Source of the DNA: Gracilaria gracilis
Taxonomy: Eukaryota; Rhodophyta; Florideophyceae; Gracilariales; Gracilariaceae
Length of the DNA stretch: 64,000 nucleotides
Reading direction: 5' to 3'
Assembly (NCBI GenBank): GCA_030374805.1
Contig: JARGSG010000202.1
Location: 372,001-436,000 of the forward strand
The translations under genes and the position numbers were made by a program. The first letter of the stretch is position 1; every line of letters starts with the position of its first letter. The notes beneath the pieces were generated by a model. The model did no database searches and had not been told where the DNA came from. It worked only from the letters and a program-made list of their open reading frames with translations. This document shows positions 32,516 to 43,980 of the stretch, one piece after another.

Positions 32516-32537
32516 TTTTGGTCTCCCGATTTAGAAG
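32516..32537 (+). other. Putative primer binding site of E3
   Basis: The block TTTTGGTCTCCCGATTTAGA follows the LTR end. It is the same type of block as in E1 and E2. Confidence 0.6.
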
Positions 32538-32653
32538 TTTCTTGGTTTTTCTTGTACCTTTACTGGTGAACAGGACACTTTCGAAAAGATTCTGGAAGCT
32601 CACACACCTATTTTGTTTCGTAGAAATACTCGCGAAGCAATTGGATACCATTA

Positions 32654-34845
32654 TTGGTTACTATGGAAAGACTTACAAAGATTATTTATGGCTCTAGCGC
32701 ACCACCTAGCCACAAGAGTGCTGGTGCTGCTTTGGCCGCCAAACCCATTCTGGATAATCCCGAGGAGCTGCTTCGGCGACTTCGGGCCGGAACCTCAAAG
32801 GATACGGGCACTCCGCCACCGTTGGCTCCTGAACCTATTAAGGATTTGCCGACAGCGGTTGAGGACCTTTGACTTCAATCGGAAGATCAAGCGAAAGCTC
32901 TTTTCACCGCTACCGTTAATGAAGCTATGACCTTTATGGACATGGATGCCATTACTCGCGTGGTGGTTGATCGAGGCGTGCACAAGCTCTCTCAACTCAT
33001 ACATAAGTTGGTTGAGACATGCCTCTTAGCGGGTGCCCTGGAGCATATCTACCGAGCGGTTCAAGACCTTTGGGTTTCTGAAGGAATGGCGGAAGTAAAA
33101 CCCCCTGAAGTTAATATGGTTACTCGCATACCACAAGGGATCCCTGTAGGCTCTTCTGCACCAATCAAGCCAATAACGGCCGATAGTGTGTACCTACAAG
33201 GTTTAAGTCAAGGTCAAGAGGGCCATATAGAGATGGGCCCTCGAGACATGTACTTCCCACCCGTTGGAGGTAGCGTTAGAATGGACACCAAGACTCGTGA
33301 ATCTGGGGACGATTCGTCTGACCCAGAAGAGAGGCTACGAAGAAGAAACTGCAAGGGTAAAGAAAGAAGGAGGAAGAAGGGAAAGAGTCGCGGCTACGAC
33401 TCTGACCCCGATTCCTCGAGCTCCAATACCGATACTGGTTCATCGTCGAATGGTGACCGTAAAGGTAGACGCAAGAAGAAACCGAACAGGTTCGCGAAGA
33501 AGTAGTCAAAGAGAAACCGTAAAGGTAAGAAGAAACGGTACGAGTCGTCTGACTTGGATTCGGAGACCGCCACAACCGTAGAGGTGCGTCAGCCGCTGAA
33601 CGATCTGTTCACCAAAGCGGTTGATTATAGGTCATATCGGTTGAGAAACCGATCCTCTGCTTACACCCAAGAGGTTGCACAGAAGATCACCAAGCACCAT
33701 AAGAAGCTCAGCGTTCAGATGGGTGATACTACCTTCACAGGTGATGATACCATTGCGGTAATTGAGTTTCTACAGAAGTGCAAGATTGCATGGACCAAAA
33801 TGGTTTTTTTCGAGGTGCTGCCATGTGTTTGTTTCAGTATCACCTTAAAGGTCAGGCTCAGTACTTGCTGCAAGGCAGGCTCCGTGGAAATACCCTGGCG
33901 GTTGATGAAGAGGAAGCAGAGATGTTAGGGACATACACAGAAGTGGTTAATTTCTTGCTGGAAACTTATGCTACCGATGAAGCTATCCAAGAAAGTTACG
34001 CTGAGGTGGGGGCAAATCTCCAGCGCTCTAGCCAAACCAAGATGGAATTCTCGTTGGGCCTTTGGAATCTGGCCACACGATGCAGTAATTTCTTTACCAC
34101 TAGTAGGTTGAAATCGCTCTTTGCCGACAATGTCGACAAAGCGATCCATTCGCATGTACGCAACTACCTGGCGAACAACCGTAAGGTGGAACATAATGGG
34201 CTTGCCCGTTATGTCCAGAGGCTCTGCGGCACTCTCCGCCATGGAAAGAAGTCGTCAGCGCCCCATACCTCAAAGCGCAAACCAAAACGGTCAGTACGTG
34301 AGCTAGGAGTAACCACTACCTCAGAGGGCGATTCGCTCATTCGCGTGCCAAGAGGGATGGCGGCTCATCTCGTGACTGCGGTGCAGGCTCAGTCACGAGC
34401 CACCTCTATCGCTAATTAGTCGTTGACAGTACCACCAGCATCGGTAAGGTCGCCACCAAGAGCGGCGAGCACTCAACAAACCTCAACGGGCGGTTCGCAA
34501 GCATTCTCATATGCTACAGCAATGCGTGATTCCCAGACAGGGAGCTCGGTTTGCTGGCTCTGTTTATCGCCAGACCATCCGGAGAACAGATGTGACAAAA
34601 TATCGCCAGGGTTGCGAGAACATCTAATCACTGCCAGGCAGCAGAACCACCGTAACCTATATGGAATTGGAAAGAGGGTACAAGCTCAACCATCACCATC
34701 TCAGGTTTATCTCGTCGAGGAGACACCAATCTTGGAGAAGGAAAGTTCCGCTCGGGAGGAGCAGGACAACACCGAACGGTTGGCGAAGGGGCCATCAATA
34801 ACCGTGAATTGGCAGGCCCTTCGATACCGGAACGGGAAACCTTAA
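32654..34845 (+). pseudogene. gag: Gag remnant of E3
   Basis: The frame from ATG 32654 continues through an in-frame TGA (32870-32872), which falls where E1 and E2 have Trp (LADVLW, ARELW). It runs on to 33505, where a TAG interrupts a basic stretch. Capsid-like core blocks follow (AVDYRSYRL, then after a shift near 33790 FQYHLKGQA, NFLLETYATD, VRNYL), and after a TAG at 34417-34419 a knuckle, CWLCLSPDHPENRC, near 34555. The blocks match E1 and E2 in order. Several frame breaks make it non-coding today. Confidence 0.8.
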
Positions 34846-34889
34846 AGATGAAAAAAGAAGAATCAGATGTATCCAATTTGGTGTGTCTG

Positions 34890-37800
34890 ACTAAGTACAA
34901 TAACTATAAATTTAATGTGTCCGTAATCTTTCTCAATTAGCTACAGGTTCTCGTTGCGTGTGTACTTGATACTGACGCCGGTCCGAGTGTTCTAAACGCT
35001 CGCGTTATACCCGATGCGGTCTTGCGGAACATTCAGCCTGCCCCGACTATCAACCCATTGGTGGACGCTAACGAGCGCCCACTGCACCTTAGAGAAATTT
35101 TGACCACTGTGGTACAGCTTGGAACCTTGAAGGTGAAGCTCAATTTTTTTGTGGTGGATCGTCTGGCGCCAGACTGTATCCTAGGGACCAACGTTATTGG
35201 CAAACATATCAAGGAAATTTGCCAGGGTCCGGTACGGTCGCCCTCCATAACGGTGGTCGTATTGCAATACTGGGTAGTAAGCAGACGAAAAATGGTTAGC
35301 GTCAGAAGCCGAGGTCCATTGTACCTACTGAAACTGTCTCAAACAATCTACGGCTCACCAAATTGGTTTCAATCCTGGCTATGACCCAAATGGTAGTGAA
35401 TGTCTCATGCGCAACACCAGGATTAGTAATGCTACAGAACCATCCTAGGTTAGCAGAGAGACATCTCGCCTTGATGGTCAACGGGATCATTGAAAACATT
35501 CCTAATGAAACCTTCAAGGTGTACTTGAGTAACTTCAGAAATCATATTGTTAATTTACTCAAGAATACCACTATTGGGATAGCATTGCCGGCACCACAAA
35601 GGATTTTCAAGGTCTCAAATAATAGGCTGGGCGAGGTCGCCACCTCTAAGGAAGGGAGTGGAGTAGATATGCCATACCCTGCATATGCACCCCCGTTATC
35701 GGCAAACACCAAAATGGAACAGAAGATCGCCAATACCTTTAAGGTTGGAGGTCAGGAAAAGTTCATGGAACTGGACCCAGTGAGGAACTGGAGAGAGAAA
35801 GTCCAGATCGGTGAGGAGAATCAGGCCCTTCGAAACCCGATCTTCAGTCTCTTAGAAGAAGTGAACCCAAGTGGTCGAGCCGGCTAGGCGAAATTGAGGT
35901 TATAGAGCACCGCATTGATATGGTGTCTGGCTGGAAACCCATTTACAAGCAGCCTTACCGAGCAGGTCCGAAATCCCGTGAGGTTGAGCAGAATGAAGTT
36001 GAGCGAATGGTCCGCGAAGGTGTCATAGAACCCACCAATGAAGACTGGGCCAGCCCTGTGGTTCTGGTCACAAAGAAGAATGATACCCGTATGCGGTTCT
36101 ATGTGGACTACATAACACTGAATAGCATGAACATCAGGGATTCGTACCCAATACCTAGAATGAATGAGTGTATAGATTCGTTGGGAAACGCCAAGATCTT
36201 TTCTACGCTCAATACCAATTGTGGTTATTGGCCGGTACCTATCAGGGAAGAAGACAAGGACCAAAAATACATTTACTTCCCACGCTGGGTTATTACGGTT
36301 TACGCGCATGTTTTTTGGGTTGCGGAATGCGCCTGGTAGCTTCATAGGGCGCTAGATATAATCCTTTCGAAGGTGAAGTGAAGAACCGCTCTGGTATACA
36401 TCGATGATGTAATCATATATTCCAGAACTGTAGAGGAACCTTTTCACCATGTTAGGGAAGTTCTTAACTTCTTGAGGGAATCTGGAGTAACTTTGAATCT
36501 CCGCAAGTGCGAAATTTTCACCAAAAAGGTAGAACACCTCGGTCATATTATCAGCCCTGGAAGATTAAAAGTGACTCCGAGGAATATCCGCGCCGTGCAG
36601 GAGGCGAAGCCACCCTCGTCCGAAACGGAAAGCCGGTCCTTTATAGGTTTGTGCAATGTTTACCGCCGGTTTATCAAGATATTTGCAAAGATAGTGGCTC
36701 TCCTCAACAGGAAGCCACTGAAAGGCCAACCTACAAGGCTTGAATGTCTTACCAATGAGGAACTGGATGCGTTCGAGGCGCTGAAACATGCGCACTTGAC
36801 ACCTTCCATCTTGACACTAGCCACAGCTGGGTTACGATGCACATTGGATACCGACGCCTCGGATGCCCAAATTGGTTGTTGTCGTATGCAGGAGCAAGAG
36901 AAAGGCGATAAACTACCTATAGAGTATTGAATCCGTGCTCTGCATGCCGCCGAAAAGAACTAAAATACAACCAAAAAGGAATGTCTAGCTGTGGTCTGGA
37001 GCATGGTGATGCTCCGTTTCTACCGATATGGTGAACGTTTTACGCCTCGAACTGACCATGACGCCCTGCGTTGGATACTCGGTCTCGCCGACGCATCGGG
37101 CAGACTTGCCCGATGGCTGTTACGAATTTCAGAGTTCGGGTACGACGTACAGTACTGTCCAGGTGTAAAGCACAATGTCGCAAACGCACTGTCTCGTACT
37201 ACCACAGAATTTCTGGATACGGAGCCGGTAGAAAATGATTCCTCATGATTTATCGTCTCTACAGACTCTAGAGTTGATGCTGATACCTTAGAAAGTTACT
37301 AGACGTTACCGGAAGAGAATACGAGGTTTAGTGATGCCATCGCTCGAAAAATACTCGTCCTTGAGGAGACAGACTTCAAGCCGATTACCCGTGAGGAATT
37401 CTTTTGAAAGAAACCAAACGGTGTCTATTGCCAATCTCTCATGAACAAAGTAGGTATGAAAGATTTAAACTTTGAGGTTGACCGAAATGGTTTCCCTGTC
37501 AGGCGAGCTCCCATCAATGTTTCCATTCAGAAGATAATTCCCAAGGTTCTGTGGGCTCGGGTACTGTATCTGGCACACTACCACAGGCTCTCAGGACAAC
37601 CTGGAGGTACGAGAATGTACTTCAGCTTGATGCAAGGTTATTACTGGCCCCATGTAGCTCATAATATCTATACCTTTTTAGGTCAGTGTGAGTCATGCCT
37701 ATGAAGCCGTGGAGGTCTCCGCAAGCATAGGAGATACCTGAAACTATTTACTGCTGGGGATCGTCTCGAGTTCGTCGCAATAGAGTTTTTAGCTCCACTA

Positions 37801-39033
37801 CCAAAAATCACATGGGGATATCAGTACATCATCGTAATCACCGACGGGTTCTTGAAGCTCACGCGAGCGATACCGTTGAAGGACACAAAATCTACAAACT
37901 TTCGGGTGGCTTTTTTGGGCAATTGGATCTACCCCTATGGTGCAACGCTCTATCTACTTACCTACAATGTTTCGAACTTAGCTCCGGAGTTCTTTGAAAC
38001 TGTTTGTAACCTCTTGGGTATAAAGCACTACTATAACACTGCCTGTCATCAGCAAACGAATGGGAAAGTGGGGCGCTTTAACCGAACACTGGTATCTAAG
38101 TTACGCCACTACATGGCAGAACACCAAACTGGTTGGGACGAGCTTGTGCAGTCCTTGAAGTACGGATATAACCTTCAGGTTCATCGAGCGACGCAAACTA
38201 CATCGTTTGATCTGATACTGTCAAGACACCCACCAGGTATTTTTGTTGAAGCAGAACCATTAGGCCAAGAAGCCGGCGGTTCGCTCACACCGGCACAGGT
38301 CAAACGGAATACCCTTTTGAAATTGAGGCGTGCTCTCAGGTATGTTGAGAGCAAGCTAACAGCATCCCAGAAGCGGTACAAGGAAGACTACGACCGGAAG
38401 GTAACCCAAGTGGTAACGGCTACGCCGGGGTAGTATGTCCTTATTGAACACCCTCTTATAAGGAGCTGAACCACGACGGCGTGATGAAGCCGATGATGAA
38501 GCTATTGATAAATATAACAAGTACAAGTTCTTCCACAACATCGGGACTTTTCTGGGTAGTTCAATCGACCGACGACACGGTAACGGTAAACCAAGATGGT
38601 GTAGAGAATACGATCTCTATTGACCGAATCACGGTCGTACCTCGAACGGTTCAATCCAGGAAGGAACGCGAAGAATCCGCGCGTGACCCACAAGCGGTTG
38701 CCCAGAGAACTCAGCCCAGGGAAAGCGAGATACCCATTTATGTTAATGATGTCGCCCAGGGTGACGACCCAAACTATGTACCACCCACTGAGATTTTAAT
38801 TGCTCTTTTAGAGGAAACCACAGCCCCCCATTGGTACCAATGCTCATCTAAATTAAAAAGGTGACTGGATACCGTCTCAGGTCTCTGATGAGTTCGCAGT
38901 GGAACGCTGTATAGGTCACCGCCGTACCAAAGAATGTTTCAAGTACACAGTACGCTGTTATGGCTATAGCGCCGAGTTTGATACCGCTGAATCGGCCTCA
39001 GCCATAACATACCACTTCCGAGTAAGCTACTGA
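34890..39033 (+). pseudogene. pol: Pol remnant of E3
   Basis: Recognisable in order: protease with LDTDAG at about 34965-34982, where E1 and E2 have DTGAG, so the active-site Gly is Asp; RT (QPYRAG, FSTLNT, YIDDV near 36400); RNase H (LDTDASD near 36845, RTDHDALRW near 37050); integrase zinc finger near 37580-37700; and an integrase core where all three acidic residues are changed (FVAIEF, LLTYNV, NGKVGRF). A chromodomain relic (YTVRCYGYS) ends at 39033. In-frame TGA codons at 36379-36381 and 36928-36930 fall on Trp positions of E1 and E2. The gene is inactive. Confidence 0.85.
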
Positions 39034-40471
39034 AACCGCGAGGGGGAAGACATGCCGAATGATGGATAAAACTTATAGGTGATGCAATCCTCTAAGGAAG
39101 GGAGATAAGAATCGTAATCAAGATGACCGAAGTGGTTAGTGAACGCTCACCAGGAAGGTATTGCAATATAGAAGCATTCCACGGAAGGAATGTACAAAGA
39201 ACGGACAGCGCTGAACTTACAGGCGCCGTTGTACACGCATCATACAGCGCGGGACGCGCGTGAACGCGCACGCCACGCACGCCCAAACCCGGACGGTGGA
39301 AAAACCCGGACGGTGGAAACATTCAAAAAATTATACCATTTTAATTGTTGAGGCCTACGCGCGATGCCCGTAGCGCACCGTGCAGAGTAACCGATTCAGT
39401 CTACACTATTTTGTGTAGGGAGCGCGCAACGGTATGAACAAAAAAATTAAATATTTTGACCGTGCCGAACTCCCGAATCGGCCATTCCAAACCTCTGAAA
39501 CCGCTTGGTTCTCGAGATACAGACCAAAAGGGTTTTCTGCATTTTCACTACCATATGGAGGGGTAATTACCGCGTCAGATTTTTTGATTCGCCTTGCAAG
39601 TAACCGCCAGGGTGAAGCGCTATACGTGCGCCCGCGCACGGTGCGTGGCCTTGCAAAAACTATCTCTGTATATAGCTGGCCACTGCGCGCAAGCGCGTGG
39701 TACGACATTTGAGCTCATGGGGAGACGAAACCGCTCGCTGTGCAGCCCGAGGGCGCATCGGCGTACAAACTTGGTGAACCATACTACGAGCAACAAAACG
39801 GCTCAGGATGGGACTAACTTACCAACAAGGAATTAATCTTTAACCATGGTAGTACGCTGGGTAAGGAGGGGGAGGAGTGTTTTACAACCTTATAGGAGAT
39901 GCGCTGCTCTAAGAAAGAGGGAGCTGTTTTCGTGCTTTCTTTCTCGCTGCGAAATGCACCTCTATGGGAACTGGAACCTAACATGGAAACGCATAACTCC
40001 TAACTTTGCTTGAAGAGTAACACTAATAGAGATGCAGGAGCAACAGGCTCAGGTGCAGACCCACATGGAGAAAAGAATTTACCTGATTTGTGAATGGAAA
40101 ATTGAGGCCCCGAGGAGCCTTCAGCTGACGATCCCCGATGCGGAATGGTGTTGTCATGGGCTCTCAGCCAAGGCTGTAAGAGAGTAGCCTGGCCTGGGCC
40201 TGGATTGCTGCGCTACCATGACCCACGATGGTGCCAGTAGGCACTGTGACGCCTGGCATTACGTCAGGAACCATCGCAGGTGGCGCGGTCGCCTGGGCAA
40301 CCGAGAGAGGTACCGACGACCCGTGTGAAGAAGAGCCTGAGGAACGGCTAGAAGGTCTCGGTTCAGGTTAGCACCAAAGAGGGGATCCTCCAAAAGATCT
40401 GTAGCCGTCGGGCCCATAGACATCAATAGGTCCGCCACCTAGTTGGTAGCCATTTGATAGAGCTTAACCTG
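39034..40471. other. Spacer of E3 between pol and the antisense gene
   Basis: No supported gene. A 17-bp unit, acccggacggtggaaaa, is repeated near 39287-39320. The block around 39576-39600 (GATTTTTTGATTCGCC) resembles the E1 spacer. ORFs at 39406-39712 on both strands are not recognised and probably spurious. Confidence 0.4.
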
Positions 40472-40641
40472 GAACCCGTTCAGGAACTCACCGAACCCGT
40501 TCGGGAACTCACCAAACCCGTTCGGGAACTCACCAAACCCGTTCGGGAACTCACCGAACCCGTTCAAGAACTCATCGAACCCGTTCGGGAACTCACCGAA
40601 CCCGTTCGGGAACTCACCGAATCCGTTTGGGAACTCACCAA
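40472..40641. repeat. 21-bp tandem repeat, 8 copies
   Basis: The unit is gaacccgttcgggaactcacc, with small variants, period 21. Five copies contain an exact CCGTTCGG, the motif that fills E2. The plus-strand ORF over it (PVRELTE heptads) is a translation of the repeat. On the minus strand it would read as GEFPNGF units, where the C-terminal tail of the antisense gene would lie. Confidence 0.85.
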
Positions 40642-40663
40642 TTTATGAGAATGATCACACGTA

Positions 40664-41692
40664 CTATGCATGAAGGAGCTGGATGCTTTTGAGGAGGGTC
40701 AGAGCTTCGACCAAAGAGGTAGGACCGGCCCGCTGGAAGTTAAAAACACAGGCTTGGCGCACCCTAGCCATTATACATGAGACGGCTTGAAAGTCCACCT
40801 GAGAGGGAACAGGCGCCGCAGCCGCAACCATGACACCCCCGAGGATAGACCTCGGTGGCCTATCAATCCTTGTGGTACTGGAGAGAACAGGAATTATACG
40901 AGTATGGGCAGGCGTGTTGCGTCCCTCTGGAGTGGGAATAGGCACTGAAGTGACCACAGGCTAGCCTTTGGAGATTCTACCACGGTTGGGAATGGTTCGA
41001 GACTTTTTGGAGGTCTATGATCGGTCGGCGCTCCGGGATAGCGTTGCTTCGCGCAGGATACATCCTTCCAGGACACCGGATTGAAAACTTCCCACCCTTG
41101 ATTGAGGCCCCACGGAAAGCTCTTTACTTGGATAAGAAATGATTCCAGTTTTACAACTGAATAGTCCGTACCTGCCACCATGGTTCGAAGTTAGAACCGA
41201 CGGATGTCCTGAATGACCCTTGGGGGGATGAGAAACATGCGAACAGGAGATTACACACCGTCACAGTAAAATCTCGGCTTTGCGAGAGCGGCAATCCCAG
41301 TCAATACCGTCACGGGTAGCGTGCCGAGCGAGGACAGCCACCAATACGGCCCACTCCGCGAGGACAATATACCAAATTAAGTAATACTGTTCGTGGTTAC
41401 GGGTGATGTAGCTCCCAAAGTAAGCCAATACTGATAGAGTGAGGATGCGAAGCGACATAGGCGCCTTATAGCCATTCCACCACTCGGGTCGAGCCACATA
41501 CCCAGAGATGTGCCCCTTATTAGGTTGAAAGAAGTATTCCACGTTAGAGAAACCATGCATGACCCGGTTGAAGATGAACCGGGTGCCAATACGGGCCTTC
41601 ATGGCGGCATCTACGCTCCTTCTACGACGTTCAGCCCAATGTATGGTAATTTTTGGGGCTGTCGAAGGACCCCAAATGTGGGGAAGCCGCAC
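40664..41692 (-). pseudogene. Antisense gene remnant of E3
   Basis: The minus-strand frame 41692-41261 contains NVEYFF and LAEWAVL, aligning with WHNVEFF...YAEWAVF of E2 and WHNVEF...VEWAVF of E1 at similar spacing (about 65 residues). The next frame, 41181-40894, begins AGTDYSV with a later WGLNQG, matching the RGT...WDNTPG stretch. A third frame, 40957-40664, may be the C-terminal part. Position (beyond pol, opposite strand) agrees with E1 and E2. It is broken in at least two places and loses its N-terminal part near 41760. Confidence 0.65.
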
Positions 41693-41795
41693 GGTACTGC
41701 TGCGGAGTGTAGCTGCTGTCAGCTGCAGCTTTCAACCACAAGAGGGCCACGATAACACCTCCGGCGGTGTCCCTTGGGGTCACCACACCGTGAGC

Positions 41796-41870
41796 GGTCA
41801 TAGCTCAATCGGTAACCGCCATCGTGTGCTTTTCGTGTGGGCCCAGGGTTCTTGGTTCGAACCCCGGCCC
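41796..41870 (+). other. tRNA-like sequence (tRNA pseudogene or SINE head)
   Basis: An A-box-like TAGCTCAATCGG at 41801-41812 and a B-box-like GGTTCGAACCC at 41854-41864 are spaced as in tRNA genes. The D-stem, anticodon stem and T-stem do not pair fully, so a working tRNA is unlikely. It lies at the break of the E3 antisense gene. Confidence 0.4.
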
Positions 41871-42049
41871 TGCTGCTCTTCCCCCCAGTTCACTACAGGG
41901 AGGGATTCATACTGGAAAATCTTCATAACTAGTCGTCGGTAGTAGTGGAGCTCCGGTTCAATACGAACATACGGCAAGTGGCTAGGATACCGCAGGGGAA
42001 TGAAATAACTGTTGGTGTGTGCCACTGGTGACTTAAACGTTCGCTGGCT

Positions 42050-42439
42050 GTGATGGGAGTGGAGCAACATGTTGAGGAAACATCGTTTGGCTCTCTCCCA
42101 ATGCGCAATCCCACATCGTCGCGCCTGGAAGGATTAAAAAAACGGAAGGAGGAGAAGCAAATGGAACGCAGCATCAGGGAGTTCACGAAGAGCATTGACG
42201 CAATAAACCAAACTTTACGAGGTTCGGCAATCAGTAAAAAAAAGTTGGCTTCCATATCATTGCATCTCAACATACTGCCCCGAATGACGTTATCATCGAA
42301 GGTCATGAACGAAGTCCTGGAGGAACTGATGTCTAACGCAGCTTATCTGGGTGTTTCCAGTACTGCAATCGGTATAGAAACGAGCTCGGTTGGACAGCAA
42401 TCAATTCATTGGAGCGCAAGAATGTACTGTAATCCTTGA
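42050..42439 (+). CDS. Unassigned ORF beside PIF/Harbinger transposase
   Basis: 129 codons, Lys/Glu-rich and helical in the middle, no clear domain. It lies convergent to the Harbinger transposase on the minus strand. PIF/Harbinger elements usually carry a second, Myb-like gene, and this could be the remains of its C-terminal part, but no SANT/Myb Trp pattern is visible. Status uncertain. Confidence 0.3.
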   Translation: MMGVEQHVEETSFGSLPMRNPTSSRLEGLKKRKEEKQMERSIREFTKSIDAINQTLRGSAISKKKLASISLHLNILPRMTLSSKVMNEVLEELMSNAAYLGVSSTAIGIETSSVGQQSIHWSARMYCNP

Positions 42440-42689
42440 TTCATTGGTAACACCTCCCCGTATCAAAACGCCAACAGCACAGGGACTGAAATGTTTGCTC
42501 CCAACGCCCACATTATTATTGCGGTTACGTCGCACGATTAGACCCATATAGAACTGCAAAATGAGAATGCTAGGGCTCTCCGCCTAGAAGCGTGATCTGG
42601 GGCGAAGCTCCAGCCGCCGGAGGCGCCTCCAACTTATTCCATACCGTCTGGAGCTTCTCTTGTTGCGTAAAGAGTGTGCTCGGCGGATA

Positions 42690-43980
42690 TTAATGGTTTC
42701 CTCTCTGCAACCAGAAATGGTGCGACAAAGCATTTCGTAAGCCCACGTGAGTGGTTTCTTTGGTGACTTGGTCATTGGTTTCAAGTAGAGCAAATAAATC
42801 CTGTGCAACTACAGATTCTTTTGACTTTTGTTCTGTTGCAATGGTTAATACCCCATCACCAACGCCAATAATCGCTTCTTCCGCAAACTCCTCTACGACA
42901 CTGATATGCTCTCGGTTCTCTCCAATTTCTTCGTTCAACTGGTCCCTACTATTCATATCTACAACCATATTGTTAAAATTCACACAAACTTTGCTTATCA
43001 GAATTACCACCTCATCGCTCCACTCAAACCGCTCGTATCGGAGCATTTTAAATCGTCCTTGTAGGGCACCAAAGAATCTTTCAATATCTTTCCGTATATG
43101 TTCTTGGGCTTTGATCATGTTCAACTCCCTTTCATTAACGGGAGCGTGATTTGGTCCAATGAATATCGCCCAAGGTAGATATATGTCGTCTACCAAGTAA
43201 TACAGCAATCCGTTCCGGGTTACATTTGAAACTTTGTATCTTTCCGGAAGAGTCATTCGGCGTCTTCAATGAGCAATAGACTGTTGTTGGCAACTGTTAT
43301 GTCATTATCTGTACCACATCGGCCTCGAAACCAATGCGAACAATAGAGCCTACGACCGCATAAAGCTTCGCATGAAAGCGTAGCCAGCTTCCCCTACTTT
43401 TGGTTGTGGTATTGCCTTTCCCATGCCTTGAGGCACTTTTCTCCAATTGATATGAATGCAATCAATGCACCCAATACAGCCCGGTAGCCTAGCAAGAGCA
43501 TACTTGTCTCTCAATTGTTCGCAACTCTTCCATTTTGGCTTCCCTATTCAAATAAGTACCATTACAATAGTAGATTGCTTCAAGTACAATTTTGAAGTAT
43601 TGCCTTTGAATTTTGGGTGGTATTCGTGCCATGTCATCCAATCGTTCAAATGGCAAACCATTAGCCAGTTGGCGTAGCATTGAAAAGATCTTCTGGTGAG
43701 CGTTGTGTCCCACGGTATTGGCTGCATTTCTCTACTGCAACAGCAGCGGTTTGATTTGAATGAGATCTTTGCAGAGTTTCATTTACATGACCAGAGGGAT
43801 GTGGAACGCTTTACGAAATTTCCACGCGGGATACACTAAAGTGCTGCAAAGATAGTCGGAGTACCACCTGCAAAGACCACGTTGAGTACTGGTGCTTTCT
43901 GAAATTCTCCCTTGTTTGAAGGTTTGAACTGCGCGAGCATTTTGAAGTACTTGTACACTGGCAAGCACGGTGTTCACAGC
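42690..43980 (-). pseudogene. PIF/Harbinger transposase, broken
   Basis: Minus-strand pieces in several frames. 43977-43783 is the N-terminal part (FRKAFHIPLVM). 43713-43489 carries RIPPKIQRQYFKIVLEA. A frame near 43500-43390 carries GCIGCIDCIHINW with the first catalytic Asp. 43256-42690 carries YYLVDDIYLPW (second Asp) and KDIERFFGALQGRF (Glu region). All three catalytic blocks are visible, but stops and shifts separate them. Its inverted repeats were not identified. Confidence 0.75.

Larger units (their letters stand above)
31214..41790 (+). mobile_element. Ty3/gypsy chromodomain LTR retrotransposon E3 (decayed, 3' LTR not found)
   Basis: The layout matches E1 and E2 in the opposite orientation: LTR, primer site, gag, pol with a chromodomain relic, spacer, tandem array, then an antisense gene on the minus strand. 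Gag and pol carry many stops and shifts. The antisense gene is cut near 41760, next to a tRNA-like sequence and a PIF/Harbinger element, and no 3' LTR is seen beyond. Confidence 0.8.

Noticed and set aside
31924..32534. Plus-strand ORFs before the E3 gag
   Set aside because: They lie inside the inferred LTR and have no recognisable content.
39406..39712. ORFs on both strands in the E3 spacer
   Set aside because: They overlap each other on opposite strands, have no motif, and the stretch partly matches the non-coding E1 spacer.
40472..40641. CRISPR-like array
   Set aside because: Repeats are directly adjacent with no unique spacers, in a eukaryotic retroelement.
40454..40648. Plus-strand ORF with PVRELTE heptads
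   Set aside because: It is only the translation of the 21-bp array; no gene context on that strand.
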